Of a stretch of 45,034 nucleotides of DNA, positions 39,486-45,034 are shown piece after piece. Below the pieces are notes generated by a model. It ran no database searches. It had not been told where the DNA came from and saw only the letters and a list, made by a program, of their open reading frames with translations. A program made the position numbers and the translations under genes. Source of the stretch: an uncultured Bacteroidales bacterium (lineage in GTDB: Bacteria; Bacteroidota; Bacteroidia; Bacteroidales; Bacteroidaceae); the NCBI GenBank assembly GCA_902776455.1, contig CACYQI010000028.1, positions 1 to 45,034 on the forward strand, given 5' to 3'. Numbering within the stretch: position 1 is the stretch's first letter; each line of letters begins with the position of its first letter.

Positions 39486-39600
39486 AATCAAGGGAAGGCT
39501 TCTCCCTATCCATCTCCCCCAAGCCTCTTCCCTATCCATCTCCTAAGGAAAGGTGGTACTCCTCCTAAAGGGGAGTGGAGGGGCAGAAGTCTCTCCCTTT
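39486..39600. repeat. CCCTATCCATCTCC direct repeat and GC-rich palindrome
   Basis: TCCCTATCCATCTCC occurs twice about 31 nt apart, followed by CTCCTCCTAAAGGGGAGTGGAG, related to the arms found in the GH32 and isomerase genes. Confidence 0.6.
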
Positions 39601-39743
39601 TAACATGTAATTGTCCCACAAAAGAAAGAGGTAGTGCCATAAACGACCACGGATTACACTCTAACTTTGCGGATTTACTACACAAAAGTGTGAAAATATT
39701 GCAAAAATTCCGAGTTTATTAATTCTATTTTATAGAAAATACT

Positions 39744-39751
39744 TAACTTTG
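39744..39751 (+). promoter_or_regulatory. -7 box TAACTTTG for the DUF4143 ATPase gene
   Basis: TAACTTTG fits TAnnTTTG and lies 47 nt before the ATG at 39799, in an AT-rich stretch. Confidence 0.6.
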
Positions 39752-39798
39752 TAAGCCAAACTTTATAATATCGCACAATTTTATAAAACGCAATTTAT

Positions 39799-41052
39799 AT
39801 GAGTATCAGTAAAGATGTCATCAAACAATGCCTGATAAGTAAGCAGCGCGAGGTGGATGAAGCGGTGATTGTGAACCGCCCAATAGAATTTGAAGAGAAC
39901 GGCAACTATGTGATTGTTGGCGTGAGACATGCAGGTAAGTCGTACTTGCTGTATCAGCGTGTGCGTCAGTTGCAGGCTGCAGGAAAGGGATGGGATGAGA
40001 TTCTGTTTGTGGACTTTGAGGATGAGCGTCTGGCAGAATTCCAGACGGAAGACTTCAACAGTCTGCTTGAAGCCCATTTGGAACTGTATGGTAAGAAGCC
40101 GGTGGTGTTTCTGGACGAGGTGCAGAACATTCCGCACTGGGATAAGTTCGTGCGGAGGTTGACTGATGCGAAATACAGGGTGTATGTAACAGGCAGCAAT
40201 GCGAAGATGTTGAGCAAGGAAGTGGCAACTACGCTGGGCGGACGGTTCTTTATCTATGATGCGTACCCATATTCATTCAAAGAGTATCTGGCAGCGCAGC
40301 AGGTGGAACTGAAGGAGCATTGGGAGTATGATACTATCCAAAGAAGCGAAGTGAAACGACATCTGAATGAGTACTTCTATTACGGCGGTCTGCCTGAGAT
40401 TCTGTCGTTTAAGAACAAACGGGCGATGCTTTCAAGCTTGTACCAGAAGATTTACCTTGGTGACATCTGTGCACGAAACAACATTAAGAACGACAGGGTG
40501 CTGAACATCCTGATCAAGAAGATGGCAGAGAGTGTGAAGCAGCCGCTGTCGTATAACAGACTGAAGAATGTGATAGTGGCAACGGGGTCGCCCATTAGTG
40601 TGCCTACAACGATAGACTATGCGGATTACGCCTCTGACAGTTGGCTGATACTGCCCATGGAAAATGAGATTGGGAAGTTGACGGAGAAGGAGTCTCAGAA
40701 GAAATACTACTTTGTTGACAATGGTCTGCTAAACCTGTTCCTGATGAACTCAGAGACATCGCTACTGGAGAACATGGTTGCGGTAGAACTGTGCAGGCGG
40801 TTTGGCAAGGAGAATGTGTTTTTCCTGAACGCGGAGAAAGAAATAGACTTCATTGTGCCTGATGAGAAGCTAGCTATTCAAGTATCCTACAGCATCAAGG
40901 ATGTGACCACTTACAACAGAGAGGTGCCACCATTGGCGAAGTATGCCAAGGCGCACGAGGACTGGAAATGCCTGCTGATTACTTACGATGAGGAAGGCAC
41001 GGAAGAGGGAATACCCGTGGTGCCGGTGTGGAAGTGGCTGATGGGGGTGTGA
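39799..41052 (+). CDS. AAA ATPase with DUF4143 domain
   Basis: The 417-residue protein has an N-terminal AAA ATPase with Walker A GVRHAGKSYL (41-50), Walker B PVVFLDEVQN (101-110) and the sensor-like YVTGSNAKML. The C-terminal DUF4143 part includes YFYYGGLPEIL and a nuclease-like KEIDFIV (about residue 350). Such proteins are common, variable between strains and often found on genomic islands. Their function is unknown. A link with DNA or toxin-antitoxin biology is speculative. By eye its codon use is less GC-rich than the flanking genes and it contains no repeat insertions, so recent acquisition is plausible. Confidence 0.92.
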   Translation: MSISKDVIKQCLISKQREVDEAVIVNRPIEFEENGNYVIVGVRHAGKSYLLYQRVRQLQAAGKGWDEILFVDFEDERLAEFQTEDFNSLLEAHLELYGKKPVVFLDEVQNIPHWDKFVRRLTDAKYRVYVTGSNAKMLSKEVATTLGGRFFIYDAYPYSFKEYLAAQQVELKEHWEYDTIQRSEVKRHLNEYFYYGGLPEILSFKNKRAMLSSLYQKIYLGDICARNNIKNDRVLNILIKKMAESVKQPLSYNRLKNVIVATGSPISVPTTIDYADYASDSWLILPMENEIGKLTEKESQKKYYFVDNGLLNLFLMNSETSLLENMVAVELCRRFGKENVFFLNAEKEIDFIVPDEKLAIQVSYSIKDVTTYNREVPPLAKYAKAHEDWKCLLITYDEEGTEEGIPVVPVWKWLMGV

Positions 41053-41098
41053 CAAGATGAACGCTGGATGGTTCTTTCGTGTCTTTAGATGTTAGTTC

Positions 41099-41767
41099 TT
41101 ATCGGTTGCTTCTTTCGACATGGAGGTGCCCGACCATCTTCAGGAACAGTTCGTGGATGCGGGTGTCGTCGGTCAGTTCGGGATGGAAGGCTGTGACGAG
41201 CATGTTTCCTTGGCGGGCTGCGACGGCTTTTCCTTCGACGGTCGCAAGGATTTCGACATCAGGGCCTGCCTCCTCGATGTAAGGAGCACGGATGAAGGTC
41301 ATGGGGAATTTGCCGATGCCTCGGAAGTTCTCCTCTGTGTTGAAGCTTCCCAACTGACGGCCGTAGGCATTTCGACGAGCCGTGATGTCCATCACACCGA
41401 GGTGGTTGCGGTCGAGCATGATGAGGCCCGCACAGGTTCCGAGCACAGGAAGTCCGTCGAGAATGGCCTGCCGGAGCGGCTCGAACAAGCCTTCGTCCTT
41501 CATAATGCGCATCATGGCCGTGCTCTCGCCGCCAGGGATAGCCAGACCAGCCCTCTCGACCCCCTCCAAACCTCCCCGAGGGGAGGCTTCCTGCCGCGAA
41601 AAACTCTCCCCCTCGGGGGAGATGGAGAGGGGTCGGGAGGGAGGCTTTTGGAAGGTTGAATAGAAGTCGTCCAGATTTCGGATAAGCGTAGTCTCTGTCC
41701 CAAGCTGCCTGAACATCTGTTCGTGCTCAGCAAAAGCTCCTTGCAGAGCAAGTATAGCAATCTTCAT
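41099..41767 (-). CDS. pdxT: Pyridoxal 5'-phosphate synthase glutaminase subunit with in-frame repeat
   Basis: PdxT hydrolyses glutamine and passes ammonia to PdxS for direct synthesis of vitamin B6. The 222-residue protein has [18 protein letters not shown], the PGGESTAM oxyanion-site loop (78-85), nucleophile Cys112 (GTCAGLIM), [18 protein letters not shown] and the His/Glu pair in AFHPELTDD. Typical members have about 190-200 residues. The excess is residues about 42-73 ([20 protein letters not shown]...), encoded by a palindromic repeat just before the PGGES loop. The catalytic set is complete. It lies directly after pdxS on the same strand. Confidence 0.95.
   Translation of the reverse strand: MKIAILALQGAFAEHEQMFRQLGTETTLIRNLDDFYSTFQKPPSRPLSISPEGESFSRQEASPRGGLEGVERAGLAIPGGESTAMMRIMKDEGLFEPLRQAILDGLPVLGTCAGLIMLDRNHLGVMDITARRNAYGRQLGSFNTEENFRGIGKFPMTFIRAPYIEEAGPDVEILATVEGKAVAARQGNMLVTAFHPELTDDTRIHELFLKMVGHLHVERSNR
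41553..41645. repeat. In-frame GC-rich palindromic element in pdxT
   Basis: Arms CTCGACCCCCTCCAAACCTC and GAGATGGAGAGGGGTCG are inverted, each with an inner palindrome (CCTCCCCGAGGGGAGG and CTCCCCCTCGGGGGAG). Bases 41553-41635 are identical to 41783-41865. Confidence 0.93.
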
Positions 41768-41782
41768 ATAACTAACTTTTAA

Positions 41783-41873
41783 CTCTCGACCCCCTCCAAA
41801 CCTCCCCGAGGGGAGGCTTCCTGCCGCGAAAAACTCTCCCCCTCGGGGGAGATGGAGAGGGGTCGAGGGGGCC
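41783..41873. repeat. Intergenic copy of the pdxT element
   Basis: It lies between pdxT and pdxS and repeats 83 bp of the element inside pdxT without a mismatch, at a distance of 230 bp. Confidence 0.93.
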
Positions 41874-41876
41874 AGC

Positions 41877-42764
41877 TTATTTCCCCCTCTCCGCCATCAG
41901 CAATTGAATTTCGCTCTCGTTGATGCCTACCATCGCTTCGCCGAGGTCTTCGCTCAGTTGCGCCAAGATGGCCGGGTTGTCGTAGTTTGTGACGGCTTTC
42001 ACGATGGCCTGTGCCCGCTTCTCGGGATTGCCGCTCTTGAAGATGCCGCTGCCTACGAACACGCCTTCTGCTCCGAGCTGCATCATCAGGGCAGCATCGG
42101 CTGGCGTTGCCACACCTCCAGCAGCGAAGTTCACGACGGGCAGCTTGTGGTAGTCGTGGACATAGCGTACCAGGTCGAAAGGTACGCGCAACTGCTTTGC
42201 TGCCTCGTAGAGTTCGTCGTCGCTGAGCGAGACGAGTCTCCTGATTTCGCTCTGCATCAAGCGCATGTGGCGGACGGCCTGAATGATGTCGCCCGTACCG
42301 GGTTCGCCTTTGGTGCGTATCATCGTGGCACCCTCGTTGATGCGTCGGAGCGCTTCGCCCAAGTCCTTTGCTCCGCAGACGAACGGCACGCGGAACTTCC
42401 GCTTGTCGATGTGATAGACGTCGTCCGCTGGGGAGAGCACTTCGCTCTCGTCGATGTAGTCAATCTCGATGGCTTCGAGTATCTGCGCCTCCGCAAAATG
42501 ACCGATGCGGCACTTCGCCATCACGGGAATCGTCACGGCTTCCTGAATGCCCCGTATCATCTTCGGGTCGCTCATGCGGCTCACGCCACCAGCCGCTCGG
42601 ATGTCGGCCGGAATGCGCTCCAATGCCATAACTGCGCACGCCCCGGCAGCCTCGGCAATACGTGCCTGCTCGGGTGTCGTCACGTCCATAATCACTCCGC
42701 CCTTCAGCATCTGTGCCAACTGGCGGTTAAGGGTTTGTCTGTCTTCCACTTTAGAACAATTCAT
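41877..42764 (-). CDS. pdxS: Pyridoxal 5'-phosphate synthase lyase subunit
   Basis: PdxS builds PLP from ribose 5-phosphate, glyceraldehyde 3-phosphate and ammonia from PdxT. The 295-residue TIM barrel has [43 protein letters not shown] (with the substrate-binding lysine region), [23 protein letters not shown] with the second catalytic lysine, [20 protein letters not shown] and [11 protein letters not shown]. All are hallmarks of this highly conserved enzyme. The start ATG (42762-42764) lies in a short CATAATTCG heptad, so the first residues [10 protein letters not shown] may be repeat-influenced. Confidence 0.98.
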   Translation of the reverse strand: MNCSKVEDRQTLNRQLAQMLKGGVIMDVTTPEQARIAEAAGACAVMALERIPADIRAAGGVSRMSDPKMIRGIQEAVTIPVMAKCRIGHFAEAQILEAIEIDYIDESEVLSPADDVYHIDKRKFRVPFVCGAKDLGEALRRINEGATMIRTKGEPGTGDIIQAVRHMRLMQSEIRRLVSLSDDELYEAAKQLRVPFDLVRYVHDYHKLPVVNFAAGGVATPADAALMMQLGAEGVFVGSGIFKSGNPEKRAQAIVKAVTNYDNPAILAQLSEDLGEAMVGINESEIQLLMAERGK

Positions 42765-42864
42765 AATTCGTAATTTTTAGTGGTTAGTGGTTAGAGGTTA
42801 GAGAAGTGTTTGGTGTGCTAATCGGGGACCAAGGGTATTCTCTAACCTCTAACCTCTAACCACT
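42759..42864. repeat. GGTTAGW heptad inverted element upstream of pdxS
   Basis: Left arm AGTGGTTAGTGGTTAGAGGT (with TAGAGA) and right arm of CTCTAAC units ending CTAACCACT (to 42864) are inverted around about 34 nt. It lies between the pdxS promoter and its start codon, so it is transcribed as leader. Confidence 0.85.
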
Positions 42865-42886
42865 CCCTACTTTCCGTTTTCCGCCG

Positions 42887-42894
42887 CAAAGGTA
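42887..42894 (-). promoter_or_regulatory. -7 box TACCTTTG for pdxS-pdxT
   Basis: On the minus strand TACCTTTG followed by C lies about 122 nt before the pdxS start. The heptad element fills the leader. Confidence 0.6.
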
Positions 42895-43051
42895 AGTCAA
42901 GAAAACCGTCCGCGCAACCATCCGTTCCCATTTGGTAAAGCGTTGCTCCGAATAAGACAAGAGTTCCCTCGGCGACGAGCGACAAGTCAATTTTCTCCCT
43001 TCTAAATAAAAAAAAACTTCCTCCCTAATACCTTTTATCTTCTTTTTTTCA

Positions 43052-43059
43052 TATCTTTG
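43052..43059 (+). promoter_or_regulatory. -7 box TATCTTTG for mntA-hepT
   Basis: TATCTTTG followed by C lies 26 nt before the mntA ATG. Confidence 0.65.
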
Positions 43060-43085
43060 CAAGCAGAACAAGTGTTTCGACAGCT

Positions 43086-43385
43086 ATGACCACAGAGGTA
43101 ATGACGCAAAAGATAGCCGAGTACTTCAAGACGCAGCCCGTCCTGAAGGCTTGGCTCTTCGGCTCCTATTCGCGTGGCGAAGAGCGCCCCGACAGCGACG
43201 TGGACATACTTTTCGTGCCCGACATGTCCCGAAGGTTCAGCCTCTTCACTCTCGGAGGAATGTATATGGACCTGAAGGACATTCTGAATCGCGAAGTTGA
43301 CCTCATACCCGAAGACTCCCTTCTGCCCTTTGCCGCAGAAAGTGCTGAACGTGACAAAATCTTGATTTATGAGAGAAGCAATTAG
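43086..43385 (+). CDS. mntA: MntA-type minimal nucleotidyltransferase antitoxin
   Basis: The 99-residue protein is a minimal nucleotidyltransferase with the signature GSYSRGEERPDSDVDI (26-41), metal-binding Asp38 and Asp40, and a third acidic residue Asp72 in REVDLI. In the MntA/HepT (type VII) toxin-antitoxin system the nucleotidyltransferase AMPylates a tyrosine of the HEPN toxin and silences it. The hepT gene follows with a 17-nt overlap, which fits the known arrangement with this gene first. All catalytic residues are present. MNT/HEPN pairs are frequent on accessory DNA. Confidence 0.92.
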   Translation: MTTEVMTQKIAEYFKTQPVLKAWLFGSYSRGEERPDSDVDILFVPDMSRRFSLFTLGGMYMDLKDILNREVDLIPEDSLLPFAAESAERDKILIYERSN

Positions 43386-43749
43386 AGATAAAAACCGCTT
43401 GGAACACATCATAGACCATATAGATAAGGTCTTAGACGCAGCAGAAGGGAAAACTTTTGCTCAGTTCAATGCCGACCCTATCTTGTTCGGAGCGATTGCC
43501 TATTATACAATGGTCATAGGCGAAGCAGCATATATGTTGACAGAGGAGTTCAAGGATTTGCATTCCTGCATTCCCTGGCGACAGATAGAAGGTATGCGTC
43601 ACCACATCGTTCACGGGTATGCCCAAATTAGGAAGGACATGCTGTGGAATGTCGTCTTGGAAGACCTTCGCCCTCTCAAAGCGCAGGTGGAAAAGATTCT
43701 CTCCGAGACCAACTGGGAAGAGTGGGAGCAGGCAAACGACGAAAAATAA
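43369..43749 (+). CDS. hepT: HepT-type HEPN toxin
   Basis: The 126-residue all-helical protein carries the HEPN ribonuclease motif RHHIVHGY (Arg77, His82, with Tyr84 as the expected AMPylation site), in the form RX4HXY. The N-terminal helix DKNRLEHIIDHIDKVLDAA and the YYTMVIGEAAYMLTEEF helix match HepT proteins. It probably cleaves RNA, perhaps tRNA, unless modified by MntA. Its start lies 17 nt inside mntA, so the two are co-translated. Activity is inferred from intact motifs. Confidence 0.92.
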   Translation: MREAIRDKNRLEHIIDHIDKVLDAAEGKTFAQFNADPILFGAIAYYTMVIGEAAYMLTEEFKDLHSCIPWRQIEGMRHHIVHGYAQIRKDMLWNVVLEDLRPLKAQVEKILSETNWEEWEQANDEK

Positions 43750-44067
43750 AGAGAGAGATAGAAACTCTTATTTTTCACTTTTCACTTAAAACCGACCACC
43801 TATGGCATAAACAAAGGAAACTAATCATAATAGACAAAGAAGCGTCCGCTTTAATCTTGTTTCGGAAATTCGCCAAAATAAAAGAAACACACGAGAGTAA
43901 ATGGTCAGACGCTCACGTCAGTTCGACGTGGGCTTTTACTTGTATAAGTGTGTTAGGTGTTTGGCGATACCTCCGAAACGTAGACGAATAAAGTCCACGT
44001 TTTTTTTGTGTCTTAACGAGAACAGACAAACATCAAACCTATTTAATCATTATTTAATTTTAGTATT
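43750..44067. other. hepT-LRR gene gap with structured leader
   Basis: The 318 bp contain no credible gene. The notable part is 43914-44007, with two alternative hairpins and a run of eight T (separate entry). Confidence 0.6.
43914..44007 (+). promoter_or_regulatory. Structured RNA candidate ending in a T8 run
   Basis: CACGTC (43914-43919) can pair with GACGTG (43925-43930). Alternatively ACGTGGGCTTT (43926-43936) can pair with AAAGTCCACGT (43990-44000), directly followed by eight T residues. The two pairings share ACGTG and exclude each other. It could be a terminator for hepT, a small RNA or a leader switch before the LRR gene at 44068. I do not recognise the family. Confidence 0.5.
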
Positions 44068-44613
44068 ATGAACACAAAACATTTACTTTTGAGTCTGCTT
44101 GCCCTACTGGGAAGCACAATACTAAGTGCTTCTGTTCCTATTGGCGACCTTTTTTACAACTTAGAAGCTTCTACTCGCACAGCAACGGTGACTTATAACA
44201 ATAACAGTTCCAGCAAATATACTGGTAGTATCACCATACCTGCAACTGTAACAAGCGGTGGAACGACCTATAACGTAACATCTGTTGGTTATTGGGCTTT
44301 CGGAAATTGCAGCGGCCTGACCTCCATCACCATCCCCAACAGCGTGACCAGCATCGGCAATTCTGCTTTCTATGGCTGCCGCGGCCTAACCTCCATCACC
44401 ATCCCAAACAGCGTGACCAGCATCGGCAATTTTGCTTTCAGTGGTTGCAGCGGCCTGACCTCCATCACCATCCCCAACAGCGTGACAAGCATCAACATTT
44501 ATGCTTTCCAAGGTTGCAGCGGCCTAACCTCCATCACCATTCCAAACAGCGTGACAAGCATCGGTATTGGTGCCTTCACTGGTTTGTATTTAGAGACCTC
44601 TAAACAACTATAA
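44068..44613 (+). CDS. Short BspA-like leucine-rich repeat surface protein
   Basis: The 181-residue protein has a signal peptide ([22 protein letters not shown]) and a short beta region ([32 protein letters not shown]). Four LRR_5-type units of 23 residues ([22 protein letters not shown] and variants) follow, at 44311-44586. BspA-like proteins are surface adhesins that normally have many more repeats and end in a T9SS sorting domain or further modules. Here the frame stops after [14 protein letters not shown] with no sorting domain, so it is probably truncated or a remnant. The 69-bp units are nearly identical at the DNA level, which favours recombination. Confidence 0.8.
   Translation: MNTKHLLLSLLALLGSTILSASVPIGDLFYNLEASTRTATVTYNNNSSSKYTGSITIPATVTSGGTTYNVTSVGYWAFGNCSGLTSITIPNSVTSIGNSAFYGCRGLTSITIPNSVTSIGNFAFSGCSGLTSITIPNSVTSINIYAFQGCSGLTSITIPNSVTSIGIGAFTGLYLETSKQL
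44311..44586. repeat. Four tandem 69-bp LRR-coding units
   Basis: Units at 44311-44379, 44380-44448, 44449-44517 and 44518-44586 share long identical stretches (for example CCTCCATCACCAT and AACAGCGTGAC), with changes concentrated in the last third. Confidence 0.9.
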
Positions 44614-44887
44614 ACAATGAAAAACATATAGAGATAAATCTCTGTATATCAACCACTTTTAGATTTTAACACTTCGAACTTGCTTTTTGGTAGTTCTCAA
44701 AAATCTGCTTACCTTTGCAACGCATTTCTACCGCGGAGAATTTTGAGGGCTTTTATTTTGCCATCTCGTGGACAGGGTTGACAAAGGTTGACAAGAGTGG
44801 ACAACAAGGATTGTTAATGATTGACTAAGGTTCACTCCGTGGCGGTTTGCATAGAATTGATTGTAAAACCACATAAAAAGGAGTCAA
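44614..44887. other. Gap with promoter and TTGACA-rich stretch
   Basis: After a small hairpin (AGAGATAAATCTCT, 44633-44646) there is a full promoter (44686-44717). A stretch with repeated GGTTGACAA, GGTTGACAAGA and GTGGACAAC (about 44776-44804) follows. No gene seen. Confidence 0.55.
44686..44717 (+). promoter_or_regulatory. Promoter TTTG-N20-TACCTTTG
   Basis: TTTG (44686-44689), a 20-nt spacer and TACCTTTG (44710-44717) match both Bacteroidota promoter boxes. The next gene starts 170 nt downstream, leaving a long leader. Confidence 0.7.
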
Positions 44888-45034
44888 ATGAGAAAGACAA
44901 GAAAATGCGCCTTCTGCGGCAAGGAGTTCACATGTAACAGCGGCTCGCAGAGGTATTGCTCAGAACATTGTGCCGAGGCGGCAAAGGCTCAGCGCAAGAA
45001 GAGACAACAGGACTTTTTGAAGGCTGTCCAGCCT
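44888..45034 (+). CDS. Zinc-finger protein, 3' end outside window
   Basis: The first 49 residues are visible, MRKTRKCAFCGKEF to FLKAVQP. They contain Cys7, Cys10, Cys24 and Cys28 in a CxxC...CSEHC arrangement typical of a small four-cysteine zinc finger, followed by a basic helix (AEAAKAQRKKRQQDF). In Bacteroidota such N-termini often precede a helix-turn-helix domain of the excisionase type in genes near mobile elements, but that part is outside the window. The GAGTCAA before the ATG is not a strong ribosome binding site. Function cannot be assigned. Confidence 0.65.
   Translation, partial: MRKTRKCAFCGKEFTCNSGSQRYCSEHCAEAAKAQRKKRQQDFLKAVQP

Larger units (their letters stand above)
38888..39798. 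other. 911-bp intergenic region with several repeat types
   Basis: It holds the isomerase promoter, the third four-unit 22-nt array, an AATCTGCCACA cluster (39320-39409), GC-rich and CCCTATCCATCTCC repeats (39490-39600), and the promoter of the next gene. I see no gene. It divides unlike neighbours and could be an old insertion site. Confidence 0.65.
42765..43085. other. pdxS-mntA divergent intergenic region
   Basis: The 321 bp contain the heptad element, the pdxS promoter box, unassigned sequence (about 42895-43050) and the mntA promoter box. No gene seen. Confidence 0.65.

Noticed and set aside
43644-43991. 115-codon open frame after hepT
   Set aside because: It starts inside hepT in another frame and covers the structured non-coding region.

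Overview
The window looks like the chromosome of a Bacteroidales bacterium, most probably Prevotellaceae or a close relative. The evidence is the -7 promoter box TAnnTTTG in front of many genes, weak ribosome binding sites, a type IX secretion (T9SS) sorting domain, a BspA-like leucine-rich repeat protein, the gene order trpBEGDCFA, and single-chain PurL. I saw no rRNA, tRNA or CRISPR array.

Layout. 1-1135: end of a membrane protein, a winged-helix regulator and a small membrane protein. 1683-6940: purL (FGAM synthase), then two half-size chromate transporters. 7006-14485 (minus strand): the complete tryptophan operon trpBEGDCFA, preceded by a trp leader peptide with three consecutive Trp codons and a Rho-independent terminator, a textbook attenuator. 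14838-19673: SulP anion permease, POT peptide transporter and NhaC antiporter. 19731-22102: GH32 fructanase and a small lipoprotein. 22598-25695: split ResB/CcsA cytochrome c assembly pair, Dabb protein and rfbA. 26327-30475 (minus strand): a compact five-gene operon of VTC-type polyphosphate polymerase, DUF4956 membrane protein, DUF2490 outer-membrane protein, T9SS-sorted small protein and Cthe_2159-like beta-helix protein, which looks like an uncharacterised envelope polymer system. 30618-34663: frr, rsgA, argB, an ECF sigma factor and a probable membrane partner. 34817-38887 (minus strand): sugar MFS permease, ROK kinase and mannose-6-phosphate isomerase. 39799-45034: DUF4143 ATPase, pdxT/pdxS, an MntA/HepT toxin-antitoxin pair, a short BspA-like LRR gene and the start of a zinc-finger protein.

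The most unusual property is a dense population of short structured repeats of at least ten families. Many are arrays of 7-nt units (TGGTCAA, GAATTAA, GAATTAT, GGTAAAT, GGTTAGA, CTTCACT), often as two inverted arms around a loop. Others are GC-rich nested palindromes, 22-nt palindromes in threes, 22-nt units in fours, and a 325-bp element with 17-bp terminal inverted repeats. They fill nearly every intergenic gap, including every gap but one kind or another inside the trp operon, supply start or stop codons to several genes, and lie in frame inside conserved enzymes: six sites in purL, one each in rsgA, pdxT and the GH32 gene, and two arms in the mannose-6-phosphate isomerase. The reading frame is kept each time, and the inserts fall in apparent loops between catalytic motifs.

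All family assignments rest on motif recognition by eye. Comparisons with relatives are from general knowledge of the families, not from a database search.
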